A stretch of DNA of 64,000 nucleotides from Nocardiopsis ganjiahuensis DSM 45031 (lineage in GTDB: Bacteria > Actinomycetota > Actinomycetes > Streptosporangiales > Streptosporangiaceae). Below the pieces are notes generated by a model. It saw only the letters and a list, made by a program, of their open reading frames with translations. It was not told the origin of the DNA and ran no database searches. Location of the stretch: assembly GCF_000341085.1 (NCBI RefSeq), contig NZ_ANBA01000007.1, forward strand, positions 342,680 to 406,679. Reading direction: 5' to 3'. The position numbers were made by a program, and so were the translations under genes. This document shows, piece by piece, positions 51,946-60,124 of this stretch (the first letter of the stretch is position 1; every line of letters starts with the position of its first letter).

Positions 51946-52554
51946 AGCACCGGGCGGCTCCTGTGTGTTCTCCTTGCGCCTGGGACGGGCTCTGAGGTGG
52001 GCGCGTTCGCCCTGGCTGCCGAAGAGCACGAGCAGCTCCACCGCTTCGTCGTCGGCGGCCCCGAACCAGTGCGGCATGCGGGTGTCGACCTCGACCGCCT
52101 CGCCGGGGGTGAGCACCATGTCGTGCCGGCCCAGGAGGCACCGCAGGTTCCCGTCGAGTACGTAGATCCACTCGTAGCCCTCGTGGGTCTGGGGATCGGG
52201 TTCCCGGCCGGCGGTGCCGGCGGGGATGACGAGTTTGTACGCCTGGATACCGCCGACCCTGCGGGTGAGCGGGACCAAGGTCATGCCGTGGCGGGTCACG
52301 GGGCGCATGTGGACGCGGGGGTCCCCGGTGGGCGGCGCGTCCACGAGTTCGTCGAGGGTGACGCTGTGGACCCGGGCCAGGGGGAGGAGGAGTTCCAGGT
52401 TGGGTCTGCGGTCCCCGGACTCCAACCGGGACAGGGTGCTCACCGAGATACCGGTCGCCTCGGACAGCTCGGCGAGGGTGACCTCGCGCCGTCGGCGCAG
52501 TTCACGCAGCCGCGGGCCGACCGCGGAGAGGGTTTCGTCGAGGGCGTCGTCCAT
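51922..52554 (-). CDS. XRE family regulator with cupin domain
   Basis: 210 residues from an ATG with GGGGG upstream. HTH: RLRELRRRREVTLAELSEATGISVSTLSRLESGDRRPNLELLLPLAR (about 14-60). Cupin (about 110-190): YKLVIPAGTAGREPDPQTHEGYEWIYVLDGNLRCLLGRHDMVLTPGEAVEVDTRMPHWFGAADDEAVELLVLF, with the histidines and glutamate of a metal or ligand pocket. Such proteins regulate nearby metabolic genes. The last about 10 codons overlap the IS605 hairpin, so the original C-terminus was replaced by IS end sequence. Its target is not evident. Confidence 0.9.
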   Translation of the reverse strand: MDDALDETLSAVGPRLRELRRRREVTLAELSEATGISVSTLSRLESGDRRPNLELLLPLARVHSVTLDELVDAPPTGDPRVHMRPVTRHGMTLVPLTRRVGGIQAYKLVIPAGTAGREPDPQTHEGYEWIYVLDGNLRCLLGRHDMVLTPGEAVEVDTRMPHWFGAADDEAVELLVLFGSQGERAHLRARPRRKENTQEPPGAERPTTRD

Positions 52555-52797
52555 GCCCCCAGCTTGCCAGGGCGGCAGCGACGGGCGCGCAGGAGGAAGT
52601 GCCGGGGCAGGGGAGCGGGGCGGTTGCGGCGGAGGTGTGTCCGGTGGGGGAGAGCGGTGCGAATGCTGAGGCGAAGGGAGGAGGGGAGGGGAGAATGCGG
52701 CTCCCCGTTCCGCTCGGCGGAGAAGAGGGCACAAGGCCACGTGAAGAAGGGTTTCGGAGGTGCGCGTTTCGGGTGCGCTGCCGTTCGTGTTCCTCTG

Positions 52798-52833
52798 TAA
52801 ATCTACGTCGTAAAGGTGGTGCAGCTGTTCTAT
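52798..52833 (+). repeat. 36-base repeated element, copy 3 of 3
   Basis: Contains AATCTACGTCGTAAAGGTG and TGTTCTAT at the end, followed by AGAAC. The terminal GTTCTATAGAAC is a 12-base palindrome unique to this copy. It lies 254 bases before the HipA-like gene. See 17050-17085 and 28131-28166. Confidence 0.7.
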
Positions 52834-53073
52834 AGAACGAGTAGTAGTGAAAAACGAATTCGCGCGGCTACGCCGCCCGCTTCCCAACTTTCCGTTCCGG
52901 AGAGGTTCGGCGTGTCGGGGCGAGGAGCACCGGTACCTAGAACGTGTTCAGCCTTGTTTAGCCGGACGCGGAGAAGGGTTCGGCAGTGTCCGGGTGGGTC
53001 GGGGAGGACGGGTCTTCTGTGTCCGTTACAGCGATCCCGCCGTCGGTGGAACGCGAGGGCTCCGTGCGGTGCC

Positions 53074-53079
53074 TATGCT
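53074..53079 (+). promoter_or_regulatory. -10-like TATGCT, leaderless start at 53087
   Basis: TATGCT ends 7 bases before GTG 53087, and no ribosome site is present. An ATG at 53075 lies inside the hexamer. Homologues as I recall begin LKKVIATRY, which favours the GTG. Confidence 0.45.
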
Positions 53080-53086
53080 GGCCAGC

Positions 53087-53842
53087 GTGCTGAAAAAGGT
53101 GATCGCGACGCGGTACGTGCTGCCGCTGCGCGAAGGAGGTTCGCTCCCGGGGTTGGTCGAGGCCGACGACCTGGGAATGTACGTGGTCAAGTTCATCGGT
53201 GCCGGTCAGGGGCGCAAGACCCTGGTGGCCGAGGTCGTCGCCGGTGAGCTGGGCCGGGCCCTGGGGCTGCCGGTTCCGGAACTGGCCCTGGTGGAGTTCG
53301 ACGCGGTCATCGCCCGCGGCGAACCGGATCCGGAGGTCCAGGTGCTGCTCAAGGCCAGCGGCGGGCTGAACCTGGGGATGGACTTCCTGCCCGGTTCCCT
53401 GGGGTTCGATCCGCTGACCTTCGAGGTGGACCCGGCCTTCGCCGGGCGGGTGCTGTGGTTCGACGCCCTGACCGGGAACGTGGACCGTTCCTGGCGCAAT
53501 CCGAACATGCTGCTGTGGCACGGGCGGCCGTACCTGATCGACCACGGTGCGACGCTGATCTTCCACCACAGCTGGGCCAACGCCGAGAAGTTCGTCGGCC
53601 GGGCCTACGACGCCTCCGACCACGTGCTGTCGGGGGCCGCCCCCGACCTGGCCGCGGCGGACGCGGCCCTGGCCCCGCTGGTGGACGAGGACCTGCTGCG
53701 GGAGGTGGTGGGTCTGGTGCCCGACGAGTGGCTGGTGGACGAGCCGGGCTTCGCCTCGGCCGGGGAAGTGCGTGAGGCGTACGTGAAGCACCTGGTGGCC
53801 CGTGTGGCGGACCGTTCCTGGCTGCCGGAGGTGTCCTCGTGA
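53087..53842 (+). CDS. HipA-like kinase (HipA_2 family)
   Basis: 251 residues beginning VLKKVIATRYVLPLREGGSLPGLVEADDLGMYVVKF. The P-loop-like and Lys-bearing start (VVKFIGAGQGRKTLVAE) is followed by LWFDALTGNVDRSWRNPNMLLWHGRPYLIDHGATLIF. The motifs DRSWRNPN and LIDHG correspond to the HipA catalytic-loop Asp/Asn and the metal-binding Asp. It is a compact cytosolic member of the PI3/4-kinase-like HipA group. The downstream DUF3037 gene overlaps it by 4 bases, a pairing seen widely. No HipB-type antitoxin is present, so a classic toxin role is not supported. Confidence 0.88.
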   Translation: MLKKVIATRYVLPLREGGSLPGLVEADDLGMYVVKFIGAGQGRKTLVAEVVAGELGRALGLPVPELALVEFDAVIARGEPDPEVQVLLKASGGLNLGMDFLPGSLGFDPLTFEVDPAFAGRVLWFDALTGNVDRSWRNPNMLLWHGRPYLIDHGATLIFHHSWANAEKFVGRAYDASDHVLSGAAPDLAAADAALAPLVDEDLLREVVGLVPDEWLVDEPGFASAGEVREAYVKHLVARVADRSWLPEVSS

Positions 53843-54267
53843 GCGAGCGGTACACCACGGTGACCACCGGACAGGTGGGTGTGGAGCGGGAACGCGCGGT
53901 GTTCGAGTACGCGCTGCTGCGGGTGATCCCGCGGCTGGAGCGCGGTGAGTGCGTGAACGCCGGGGTGATCGTCTACTCCCAGGAGCGGGCGTTCCTGGCG
54001 TCGCGTTCGGCCCTGGACGAGGTCAGGCTGCGGGCCGTGGACCCGGAGGTGGACGTCGCGGGGGTGCGGCGTGCGCTGGAGGCGGTCGAGGTGATGTGCC
54101 GGGGCGGTGCCGAGGCGGGGCCGGCCGGCCGTGAACGGCCGGGGCAGCGGTTCCGGTGGCTGACCGCGCCCAGGAGCACGATCGTGCAGCCGGGGCCGAT
54201 CCACGGCGGTCTGACGGCGGATCCGGCCGCCGAGGTGGAGAGGCTGCTGGACCGGTTGGTGCGGTGA
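53839..54267 (+). CDS. DUF3037 protein, partner of the HipA-like kinase
   Basis: 142 residues from a GTG overlapping the upstream stop (GTGA). FEYALLRVIPRLERGECVNAGVIVYSQERAFLASR is the DUF3037 core. The C-terminus contains FRWLTAPRSTIVQPGPIHGGLTADPAAEVERLLDRLV, the family's conserved tail. Function unknown; tight coupling means it works with the HipA-like protein, perhaps as regulator or substrate. Confidence 0.9.
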   Translation: MSERYTTVTTGQVGVERERAVFEYALLRVIPRLERGECVNAGVIVYSQERAFLASRSALDEVRLRAVDPEVDVAGVRRALEAVEVMCRGGAEAGPAGRERPGQRFRWLTAPRSTIVQPGPIHGGLTADPAAEVERLLDRLVR

Positions 54268-54411
54268 CCGCGGCTCGGACGTAAGGGACGTCACAGGGTT
54301 TTCGGGGGTCGGGTGGGGAGCGAAAACCTCCCTTTCGGTGTTGATATGGAGTGGTCCATGTCTGTGGGCACGCTCCCACCACCCCTCGCCTGACTTCGAA
54401 CTGGAGTGCCT

Positions 54412-55668
54412 GTGCAGTCCCCAATGTCCCCCTCTGTCGCCCCTGAGCAAGAGGCACGTCCGAATCCGCCGCGGTCGCGCAAGTCGCTCGCGCTGTTGGT
54501 GCTGGTCCTCGGTGTGCTGACGGCCACGGGGCCGCTGGCGACCGACATGTACCTTCCGGCCTTCCCCCAGATCACCCGGGAACTGGGGGCGACCGAGGGA
54601 CAGATCGGGCTGACCCTGACCGCGATCATGCTCGGGTTGGCCGTGGGGCAGTTGATCATCGGTCCGATGAGTGACGCCTGGGGCCGCCGCGGTCCGCTGC
54701 TGGTGGGTGTCGCCCTGTTCACGGTGACTTCGGTGCTGTGTGTGTTCGTGCCGAACGTGACGGTGTTCATCGCGCTGCGTTTCCTGCAGGGTGTGGCCGG
54801 CGCCGCGGGTGCGGTGGTGGCCCGGGCCGTGGTGCGTGACATGTTCCAGGGTGATGACGCGGTGCGGTTCTTCTCCCGGCTGGCGCTGGTGATGATGTTG
54901 GCCCCGCTGCTTGCGCCGCTGGTGGGTGCGCAGTTGCTGCTGGTGGGTCCGTGGCAGCTGAGTTTCTGGGTGCTGGCGGCGATGTCGGCGCTGAGTTTCG
55001 TGCTGGTGCTGTTGTGGCTGCCCGAGAGCCTGCCGCCGGAGTCGCGGCGGAGTCAGGGGCCGCGTCAGCTGGCCTCGACCGTGTGGGGGCTGGTGCGTGA
55101 CCGGAGGTTCGTCGGTCCGGTGCTGACGCTGGGGCTGAGCTTCGGCATGCTGTTCACGTATGTCTCGGCGTTCTCGTTCGTGTCGCAGAACGAGTTCGAC
55201 GTGTCGCCGCAGACCTATGCGTGGTTGTTCGCGGTGAACTCGTTGGCGTTGATGGCCGGGACGCAGAGCAACGGTCTGCTGGTGGGCCGGGTGGACACTC
55301 CCCGCCGGTTGTTGATGGGTCTGGTCCTGGCGCTGGTCGCTGTGGTGTCGTTGCTGGTGGTGGCTCTGCTCGGGGTTTCGCAGTTGTGGGTCGTGGTGGC
55401 CCTGCTGGCGTTGATGATGCTCAGTGTCGGGTTCATCATGCCGAACGCGACGGTGTCGGCTCTGGACGGGCAGCCGGTGGCTGTGGCGGGTACGGCTTCT
55501 GCGTTGATGGGGTCGTTGCAGTTCGCTCTGGGTGGTTCGGTGGCGGCGATGGCGGGGCTGACGCCTTCGGGTGAGGCCTCGTTGGTGAGTATGGCCGTGG
55601 TGATGGCGTCTGTGGCGGTGCTGTCGTTGCTGGCCTTCGTGTGGGCGGCTCGGGTAAAGGTCCGATGA
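54412..55668 (+). CDS. MFS drug exporter, Bcr/CflA family
   Basis: 418 residues from the GTG at 54412 with GGAG 5 bases upstream. Twelve helices. ATDMYLPAFPQITRELGA, GQLIIGPMSDAWGRRGPLLVG (motif A) and RFLQGVAGAAGAVVARAVVRDMF are diagnostic of the Bcr/CflA (14-TMS-like DHA1) group, proton-driven exporters of bicyclomycin, chloramphenicol, sulfonamides or cysteine. It follows DUF3037 by 144 bases with a small hairpin-like region between. No regulator adjoins. Confidence 0.92.
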   Translation: MQSPMSPSVAPEQEARPNPPRSRKSLALLVLVLGVLTATGPLATDMYLPAFPQITRELGATEGQIGLTLTAIMLGLAVGQLIIGPMSDAWGRRGPLLVGVALFTVTSVLCVFVPNVTVFIALRFLQGVAGAAGAVVARAVVRDMFQGDDAVRFFSRLALVMMLAPLLAPLVGAQLLLVGPWQLSFWVLAAMSALSFVLVLLWLPESLPPESRRSQGPRQLASTVWGLVRDRRFVGPVLTLGLSFGMLFTYVSAFSFVSQNEFDVSPQTYAWLFAVNSLALMAGTQSNGLLVGRVDTPRRLLMGLVLALVAVVSLLVVALLGVSQLWVVVALLALMMLSVGFIMPNATVSALDGQPVAVAGTASALMGSLQFALGGSVAAMAGLTPSGEASLVSMAVVMASVAVLSLLAFVWAARVKVR

Positions 55669-55810
55669 GCCCAGGTGTCTTGTGGTTTTCGCCTAAACGC
55701 TGAGGTTGCCGTTCGGTGGGGAAATGGGCACAGTAGGGCACAATTCCCCGATTGAGGCGGGCGGGAATCGTGTTGGACCCGCCTTCTGACGTAACAGAGG
55801 ATGAGTGGGT

Positions 55811-57829
55811 ATGGGCGAGACCCCTGGTTCGTTGGCTCGAGCACATTCCGGGTTGAGCGACGTGATCTATGAGGTGGCGACCTCTGACGCGCACGCGCAC
55901 GTGTTCTCGGTCCTGGAGGGCGAGGGCTGGGAGCGCCGGACGGCCGGGGAGTTCGCGACGGAGGTGACCGCCCTGGCCAAGGGGTTGGTCGCGGCCGGTG
56001 TGGCGGAGGGCGACCGGGTGCTGTTGGTGGCCGGTTCCCACCACGACTGGGTGCGGGTGGCCTACGCGGTGTGGTCGGTGCGGGCGGTCCTGGTGCCGCT
56101 GCCCGCGGTGGCCTCGGCCGAGCGGGTGGCGCACGTGGTGCGTCAGACCCGCCCGGCGGCCGCTGTGGTCGAGGGTGAGCGCCAGTACCGGACCGCGGTG
56201 GGGCTGCAGCGCGAACTCCCGGACCTGGGGCGTGTGTGGCGCCTGGAGGAGGGGCTGCCCGAGCTGGTGAGCCTGGGGACGTACATGGACGCCTCGGCGG
56301 TGCGGTTCCGGCGCGATGAGGTGGTCTCCGAGGACGCCGCGGTGGTGCTGTACCCGATGAGTACGGTCTCGCGGCAGACGCGGGGTGTGGTGCTCTCGCA
56401 CGGTGCGCTGTTGGTGGCGGCCGCGGATCTGGTTGACCGGATGTGGCCACGGTTGTCGGAGTTGCCCTCGGGCAGGGCGAGTGCGGTGTTGGATCTGCCG
56501 TTGTCGGAGCTGCCGGGGTTGGCTTCGCTGGTGGCGTGTGTGGTGGGCCGGGTGCGGGTGGGGCTGGTGGCTCCTGGGCGGTTGCGGTCGGAGCTGACAC
56601 GGTTCAAGCCGACGGTGCTGGTGTGCCAGCCGAGTCTGTTCGAGCGGGTGCACGGTGCGGAGCGGGAGAGCGCGCACTCCACGGACTGGGATTCGGTGGG
56701 CACGTTCAACGCGGCCATGGACGCGGCGGTGCAGTTCGACCAGTCGCCGAAGAAGGGTGCCTGGCAGCGGTTGTCGCGGTCGATGTACGACTGGTCGTTC
56801 TCGAAGATCCGGGACCTGCTGGGTGGTCGGGTGCATCTGGCCGTGTGCTGGGGCGGCGGACTGTCGGAGCGGTTGGACAGTTACTTCAGCGGTGTGGGTG
56901 TGCCGGTGATGCAGGTGTTCGGGTTGCCGGAGACGGCGGGTGTGTTCGCCGCCAACGCGCCGGGGGATCGGGTGCCGGGCACGGTGGGGCAGGCGATGCC
57001 GGGCCGTGAGGTGTGGGTGTCGCGCGAGGGTGAGCTGTACGTGCGCGGTGGTGCGGTGTTCCTGGGCTACTGGGCGGACGGTGAGGGTTCGCGGGCGGCG
57101 TTCCGTGAGGGCTGGTTGGCCACGGGGGTGTCGGCCGAGACGGATGATGAGGGGTTCGTCCGGGTGCGGGGGCGGTTGCGGCCGCAGGCGTCGATGGCGG
57201 AGGTGCCGGGGCGGTTCGTGCCTCGGGGTGCGGCTCCGGCTGTGGAGGCGGTTCCGGTGGTGATGGCTGAGCCCGTGGTTCGCCCGGAGCCCCGGGCGGG
57301 GGCTGCGGGTGCGCTGCCGGCGGTGGAGGCCACGCGGGAGTTGGAGGTGGCTCCGGTGGCTGAGCCGGTGGAGCGGTCGCGGGCGGGCACGGGTGAGTTC
57401 GCGGCGGTGGCCGGTGGTGAGCGGTTGGACGATGCCGAGGTGGTGGCGGGGTTCGAGGCCCGGTTGCGGGCGCATCCGCTGATCAGTCAGGTGTTGGTGA
57501 TCGTGGAGGGTCGGCCGTTCGCGAGTGCGTTGGTGACGTTGGTGCGTGACCAGTTGGAGTACTGGCGGTTGGTGAACGGGCGTCCGTTGTCGATGGCGCC
57601 GGAGGAGATCGCGGGGGATCGGGATCTTCTGCGTGAGGTGCAGGGGTTGGTGTACGAGGCCAATCGGAGTGTGCCGCGGCATTTGGCGGTGCGGTCGTTC
57701 CATGTGTTGGCGGAGGAGTTCACGGTGCAGTCGGGGTTGGTGCATCCGACGGGGGAGTTGCGGCGTGAGGCGGTGTTGCGTGCGTTCTCCGAGGAGATCG
57801 ACGGGTTGTACCGGGTGCGTCGTGATTAG
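55811..57829 (+). CDS. degenerate acyl-CoA synthetase-like (AMP-binding) protein
   Basis: 672 residues from an ATG with GAGG 9 bases upstream. Overall the FadD15/long-chain acyl-CoA ligase layout. The ATP-binding P-loop, normally YTSGTTGxPKG, is LYPMSTVSRQTRG (about 179-191) with the Gly-Thr cluster lost. The A5 motif is VFGLPETAG, the A7 motif ATGVSAETDDEG lacks the Asp of TGD, and A10 Lys is not evident. A roughly 80-residue Ala/Pro/Val-rich insertion (about 465-545) splits the C-terminal part. It is probably inactive or has another activity, yet the frame is intact and well used. A strong terminator follows. Confidence 0.78.
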   Translation: MGETPGSLARAHSGLSDVIYEVATSDAHAHVFSVLEGEGWERRTAGEFATEVTALAKGLVAAGVAEGDRVLLVAGSHHDWVRVAYAVWSVRAVLVPLPAVASAERVAHVVRQTRPAAAVVEGERQYRTAVGLQRELPDLGRVWRLEEGLPELVSLGTYMDASAVRFRRDEVVSEDAAVVLYPMSTVSRQTRGVVLSHGALLVAAADLVDRMWPRLSELPSGRASAVLDLPLSELPGLASLVACVVGRVRVGLVAPGRLRSELTRFKPTVLVCQPSLFERVHGAERESAHSTDWDSVGTFNAAMDAAVQFDQSPKKGAWQRLSRSMYDWSFSKIRDLLGGRVHLAVCWGGGLSERLDSYFSGVGVPVMQVFGLPETAGVFAANAPGDRVPGTVGQAMPGREVWVSREGELYVRGGAVFLGYWADGEGSRAAFREGWLATGVSAETDDEGFVRVRGRLRPQASMAEVPGRFVPRGAAPAVEAVPVVMAEPVVRPEPRAGAAGALPAVEATRELEVAPVAEPVERSRAGTGEFAAVAGGERLDDAEVVAGFEARLRAHPLISQVLVIVEGRPFASALVTLVRDQLEYWRLVNGRPLSMAPEEIAGDRDLLREVQGLVYEANRSVPRHLAVRSFHVLAEEFTVQSGLVHPTGELRREAVLRAFSEEIDGLYRVRRD

Positions 57830-57865
57830 CGTGGTGTGGTGTGTGTAGTTCTTGAGTGGGTGTGT

Positions 57866-57897
57866 GGCCGCGGTCCGTTGGGGACCGCGGCCTTTTT
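57866..57897 (+). terminator. strong intrinsic terminator, shared by convergent genes
   Basis: GGCCGCGGTCC (57866-57876) pairs with GGACCGCGGCC (57882-57892) around a 5-base loop, followed by TTTTT on the plus strand. On the minus strand it lies next to the response-regulator stop codon (57898), with AAAAA before the stem. Confidence 0.92.
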
Positions 57898-58545
57898 CTA
57901 TTGGCCGTTGAGGTAGGCCAGGACGGCGAGGACGCGGCGGCTGTCGTCGGAGGAGGGGGGCAGGTCGAGTTTGGTGAAGATGTTGTTGATGTGCTTGCTG
58001 ACGGCTTTTTCGGTGATGTAGAGGCGTCCGGCGATGGCGGAGTTGGAGCGGCCTTCGGCCATTTCGGAGAGGACTTCGCGTTCTCGGGGGGTGAGTTGGG
58101 CGAGGGGGCCGCTCTGGTCCTGGCGGGCCAGGAGTTGGGAGATGACGGCGGGGTCCATGGCGGTGCCGCCGGCGGCGACGCGGCGGATGGCCTCGATGAA
58201 CTGGCCGATGTCGAAGACGCGGTCCTTGAGGAGGTAGCCGACGCCGCCTCCGTCGTCGGAGAGGAGTTCGCGGGCGTAGAGCTGTTCGACGTGTTGGGAG
58301 AGGACGAGGATGGGCAGGCCGGGGAGTTGGGTGCGGGCTCCGATGGCGGCTTGGAGGCCTTCGTCGGTGAAGGTGGGGGGTAGGCGGACGTCGACGACGG
58401 CGACGTCGGGTCGGTGTTCGATGAGGGCTGCGTGTAGGTCGGGTCCGTTGTCGACGGCGGCCACGACGGTGAATTCGTGGGCTTCGAGGAGTCGGATCAG
58501 TCCGTCGCGGAGGAGGGCAAGGTCTTCGGCGATGACAACGCGCAC
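57898..58545 (-). CDS. NarL/FixJ-type response regulator
   Basis: 215 residues from a GTG. The receiver domain has acidic Glu7/Asp8, phosphoacceptor Asp52 (VAVVDVRLPP) and Lys in GYLLKDRV. The C-terminal LuxR helix-turn-helix is LTPREREVLSEMAEGRSNSAIAGRLYITEKAVSKHINNIFTKL. It overlaps the upstream histidine kinase gene by 49 bases, so the two are one operon. This class usually controls stress, antibiotic or transport genes; the target is not visible here. Confidence 0.94.
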   Translation of the reverse strand: MRVVIAEDLALLRDGLIRLLEAHEFTVVAAVDNGPDLHAALIEHRPDVAVVDVRLPPTFTDEGLQAAIGARTQLPGLPILVLSQHVEQLYARELLSDDGGGVGYLLKDRVFDIGQFIEAIRRVAAGGTAMDPAVISQLLARQDQSGPLAQLTPREREVLSEMAEGRSNSAIAGRLYITEKAVSKHINNIFTKLDLPPSSDDSRRVLAVLAYLNGQ

Positions 58546-59768
58546 GGGATCTCCAGGGTCACGATGGTGGGTCCGCCTGTGGGGCTGGTGATGTTCATCG
58601 TGCCATCGAAGGCGTCCAGGCGGCGTGCGATGCCGGAGAGGCCGCTTTCGGGTGTGGGTCTGGCGCCTCCTTGTCCGTTGTCGGTGATGGTGATGACCAG
58701 TCGTTGGCGGCCGTGGTTGATGTGGACCCAGGCGTGGGTGGCGTGGGCGTGTTTGGCGGTGTTGGTGAGGAGTTCGGCGATGGCGAAGTAGGCGGCGGAT
58801 TCGACGGGGTCGCCGGGGCGTCCTTGGAGGCGGGTGGTGACGGTGATGGGGAGGTGGTGGGTGAGGGCGAGTGCGTGGACGGCTCCGTCGAGTCCGCGTT
58901 CGACGAGGACGGGTGGGTGGATGCCGCGGACGAGGTCGCGGAGTTCGGTGAGGGCGTGGCGGGTGGTTTCGCGGGCTTCGGCGAGCATGTGTTTGGCGGT
59001 GTCGGGTTGGGTGTCGATGATTTGTTCGGCCATGCCGAGGTTCATGCCGAGGGCGACGAGGCGGGCTTGGGCTCCGTCGTGGAGGTCGCGTTCGATGCGG
59101 CGGATTTCGGCGGCTTGGGTGTCGATGGTGTCGGCGCGGCTGGTGGCGAGGTGGGCGACGCGTGCGGTGAGTCGGGCTTTTTCGGAGGGGGCGAGGATGA
59201 GGCGGGTGAGTTTGGTGTAGGCGCTGATGGTGAGGGGGGAGAGGGCGTAGGCGAGGAGGAGGGTGAGGGTGGCGGGGATGAGGATGATGAGGGCTTGGAG
59301 GGGGGTGTGGGGGGTGATGAAGCCGTAGAGGTCGGGGAGGTAGGGCCAGAGGAGGAGGGCGTAGAGGGTTTGGTAGAGGGCGTGGGCGTAGAGGGCGTAG
59401 CTGGTGAGGGCGAGGGTGGTGAGGAGGGGGGCTGAGGTGAGCCAGAGGAGGTCGCGCCAGGTGGCGGGGTCGGTGAGGATGATGCGGACGCGGGCGTGGA
59501 CGCCGGTGGGTGGGAGGGGGTGGTAGGCGGTGTGGACGGGTTGGTGGGGGTTGATGCGGGTGAGGGTGGTGCGTTGGGCGTTGGCGATGGTGCGCAGGGT
59601 GGTGGCGGTGAGGATGGTGAAGGGGAGGCCGATCCAGATGAAGGTGAGGAGGGCGGAGGCGATGACGAGGGGGAGGAGGAGGAAGGCGGCGATGTTTTGG
59701 GAGATGAGGAGGAGGATGTAGGCCAGGGTGGTGAGGGGGCCGGCTCTGTGGGGGCTGGCGGTGGCCAT
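58497..59768 (-). CDS. NarL-type sensor histidine kinase (HisKA_3)
   Basis: 423 residues from an ATG with GGAAGAG upstream. Four or more N-terminal membrane helices in two pairs (about 15-55 and 108-180) form a sensor-like region with little extracellular part. The dimerisation domain has ERDLHDGAQARLVALGMNLG, with the phosphorylated His230. The ATPase domain shows the N-box AELLTNTAKHAHA and the G-box DNGQGGARPTPESGLSGIARRL. It partners the overlapping response regulator. Its coding strand is extremely C-rich and G-poor, matching the skewed region upstream. Confidence 0.93.
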   Translation of the reverse strand: MATASPHRAGPLTTLAYILLLISQNIAAFLLLPLVIASALLTFIWIGLPFTILTATTLRTIANAQRTTLTRINPHQPVHTAYHPLPPTGVHARVRIILTDPATWRDLLWLTSAPLLTTLALTSYALYAHALYQTLYALLLWPYLPDLYGFITPHTPLQALIILIPATLTLLLAYALSPLTISAYTKLTRLILAPSEKARLTARVAHLATSRADTIDTQAAEIRRIERDLHDGAQARLVALGMNLGMAEQIIDTQPDTAKHMLAEARETTRHALTELRDLVRGIHPPVLVERGLDGAVHALALTHHLPITVTTRLQGRPGDPVESAAYFAIAELLTNTAKHAHATHAWVHINHGRQRLVITITDNGQGGARPTPESGLSGIARRLDAFDGTMNITSPTGGPTIVTLEIPCALSSPKTLPSSATD

Positions 59769-60124
59769 GGTGGTCTCTTCCGTCGTGGGTGGTGCGCCTT
59801 CCTTTTCTATTTTGGGGGGTGGGGGTGGGTGGTTTCGGGGGTGGTGGCTCCCCTTGTTGGTGGGTGGGGTGTGGTGGGGTTGGTGGTTTTCATTGTGTGC
59901 GATTGGTGGTGTTGTGTGCACGCACGGTGACTTTTTTGGCGGTTCTGGGGCATTGGTGGGTGAAAGGTGCGGGAGGTGCGGGGGTTGGGGGTGCTGGTTC
60001 GGGGGTTTGGGGGTGGGTGGTTGTGGGGTCCTGATGGTGTTTTGTGCGGGTTGGGGGTGGGGGTTCGGTGGATTTTCGGCGCAACTCGCCGCCCGCGATT
60101 TCCCGTGTCTTGCCACGACCTGTG
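59769..60124. other. G/T-skewed intergenic region with a G-quadruplex motif
   Basis: 356 bases in which the plus strand is overwhelmingly G and T, with runs GGGGGG, GGGGG, GGG and GGGGG at 59814-59841. No gene is seen. It should hold promoters for the histidine kinase (minus) and the SMI1-like gene (plus). Confidence 0.55.
59814..59841 (+). other. predicted G-quadruplex
   Basis: Four G-runs of at least three with loops of 1, 1 and 7 bases, counting GGGGGG(T)GGGGG(T)GGG(TGGTTTC)GGGGG. It lies about 45 bases upstream of the histidine kinase start, on the non-coding strand of that gene. Confidence 0.55.

Larger units (their letters stand above)
52555..53086. other. 530-base intergenic region holding repeat copy 3
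   Basis: No gene is supported. The first third is purine-rich (GGGGAGAG-type runs). The middle contains the 36-base element (52798-52833), then a less GC-rich segment with GTTCTATAGAAC, an exact palindrome (52827-52838), overlapping the end of the element. The right end carries the promoter of the HipA-like gene. Confidence 0.5.

Noticed and set aside
53087..54267. Classical HipBA toxin-antitoxin system
   Set aside because: No HipB-type regulator adjoins and the kinase is of the HipA_2/DUF3037 type, so the toxin label is unsupported.
55436..57745. 769-codon minus-strand open frame
   Set aside because: Opposite the MFS and acyl-CoA-ligase-like genes; His/Arg/Pro-rich with no motif, so a shadow.
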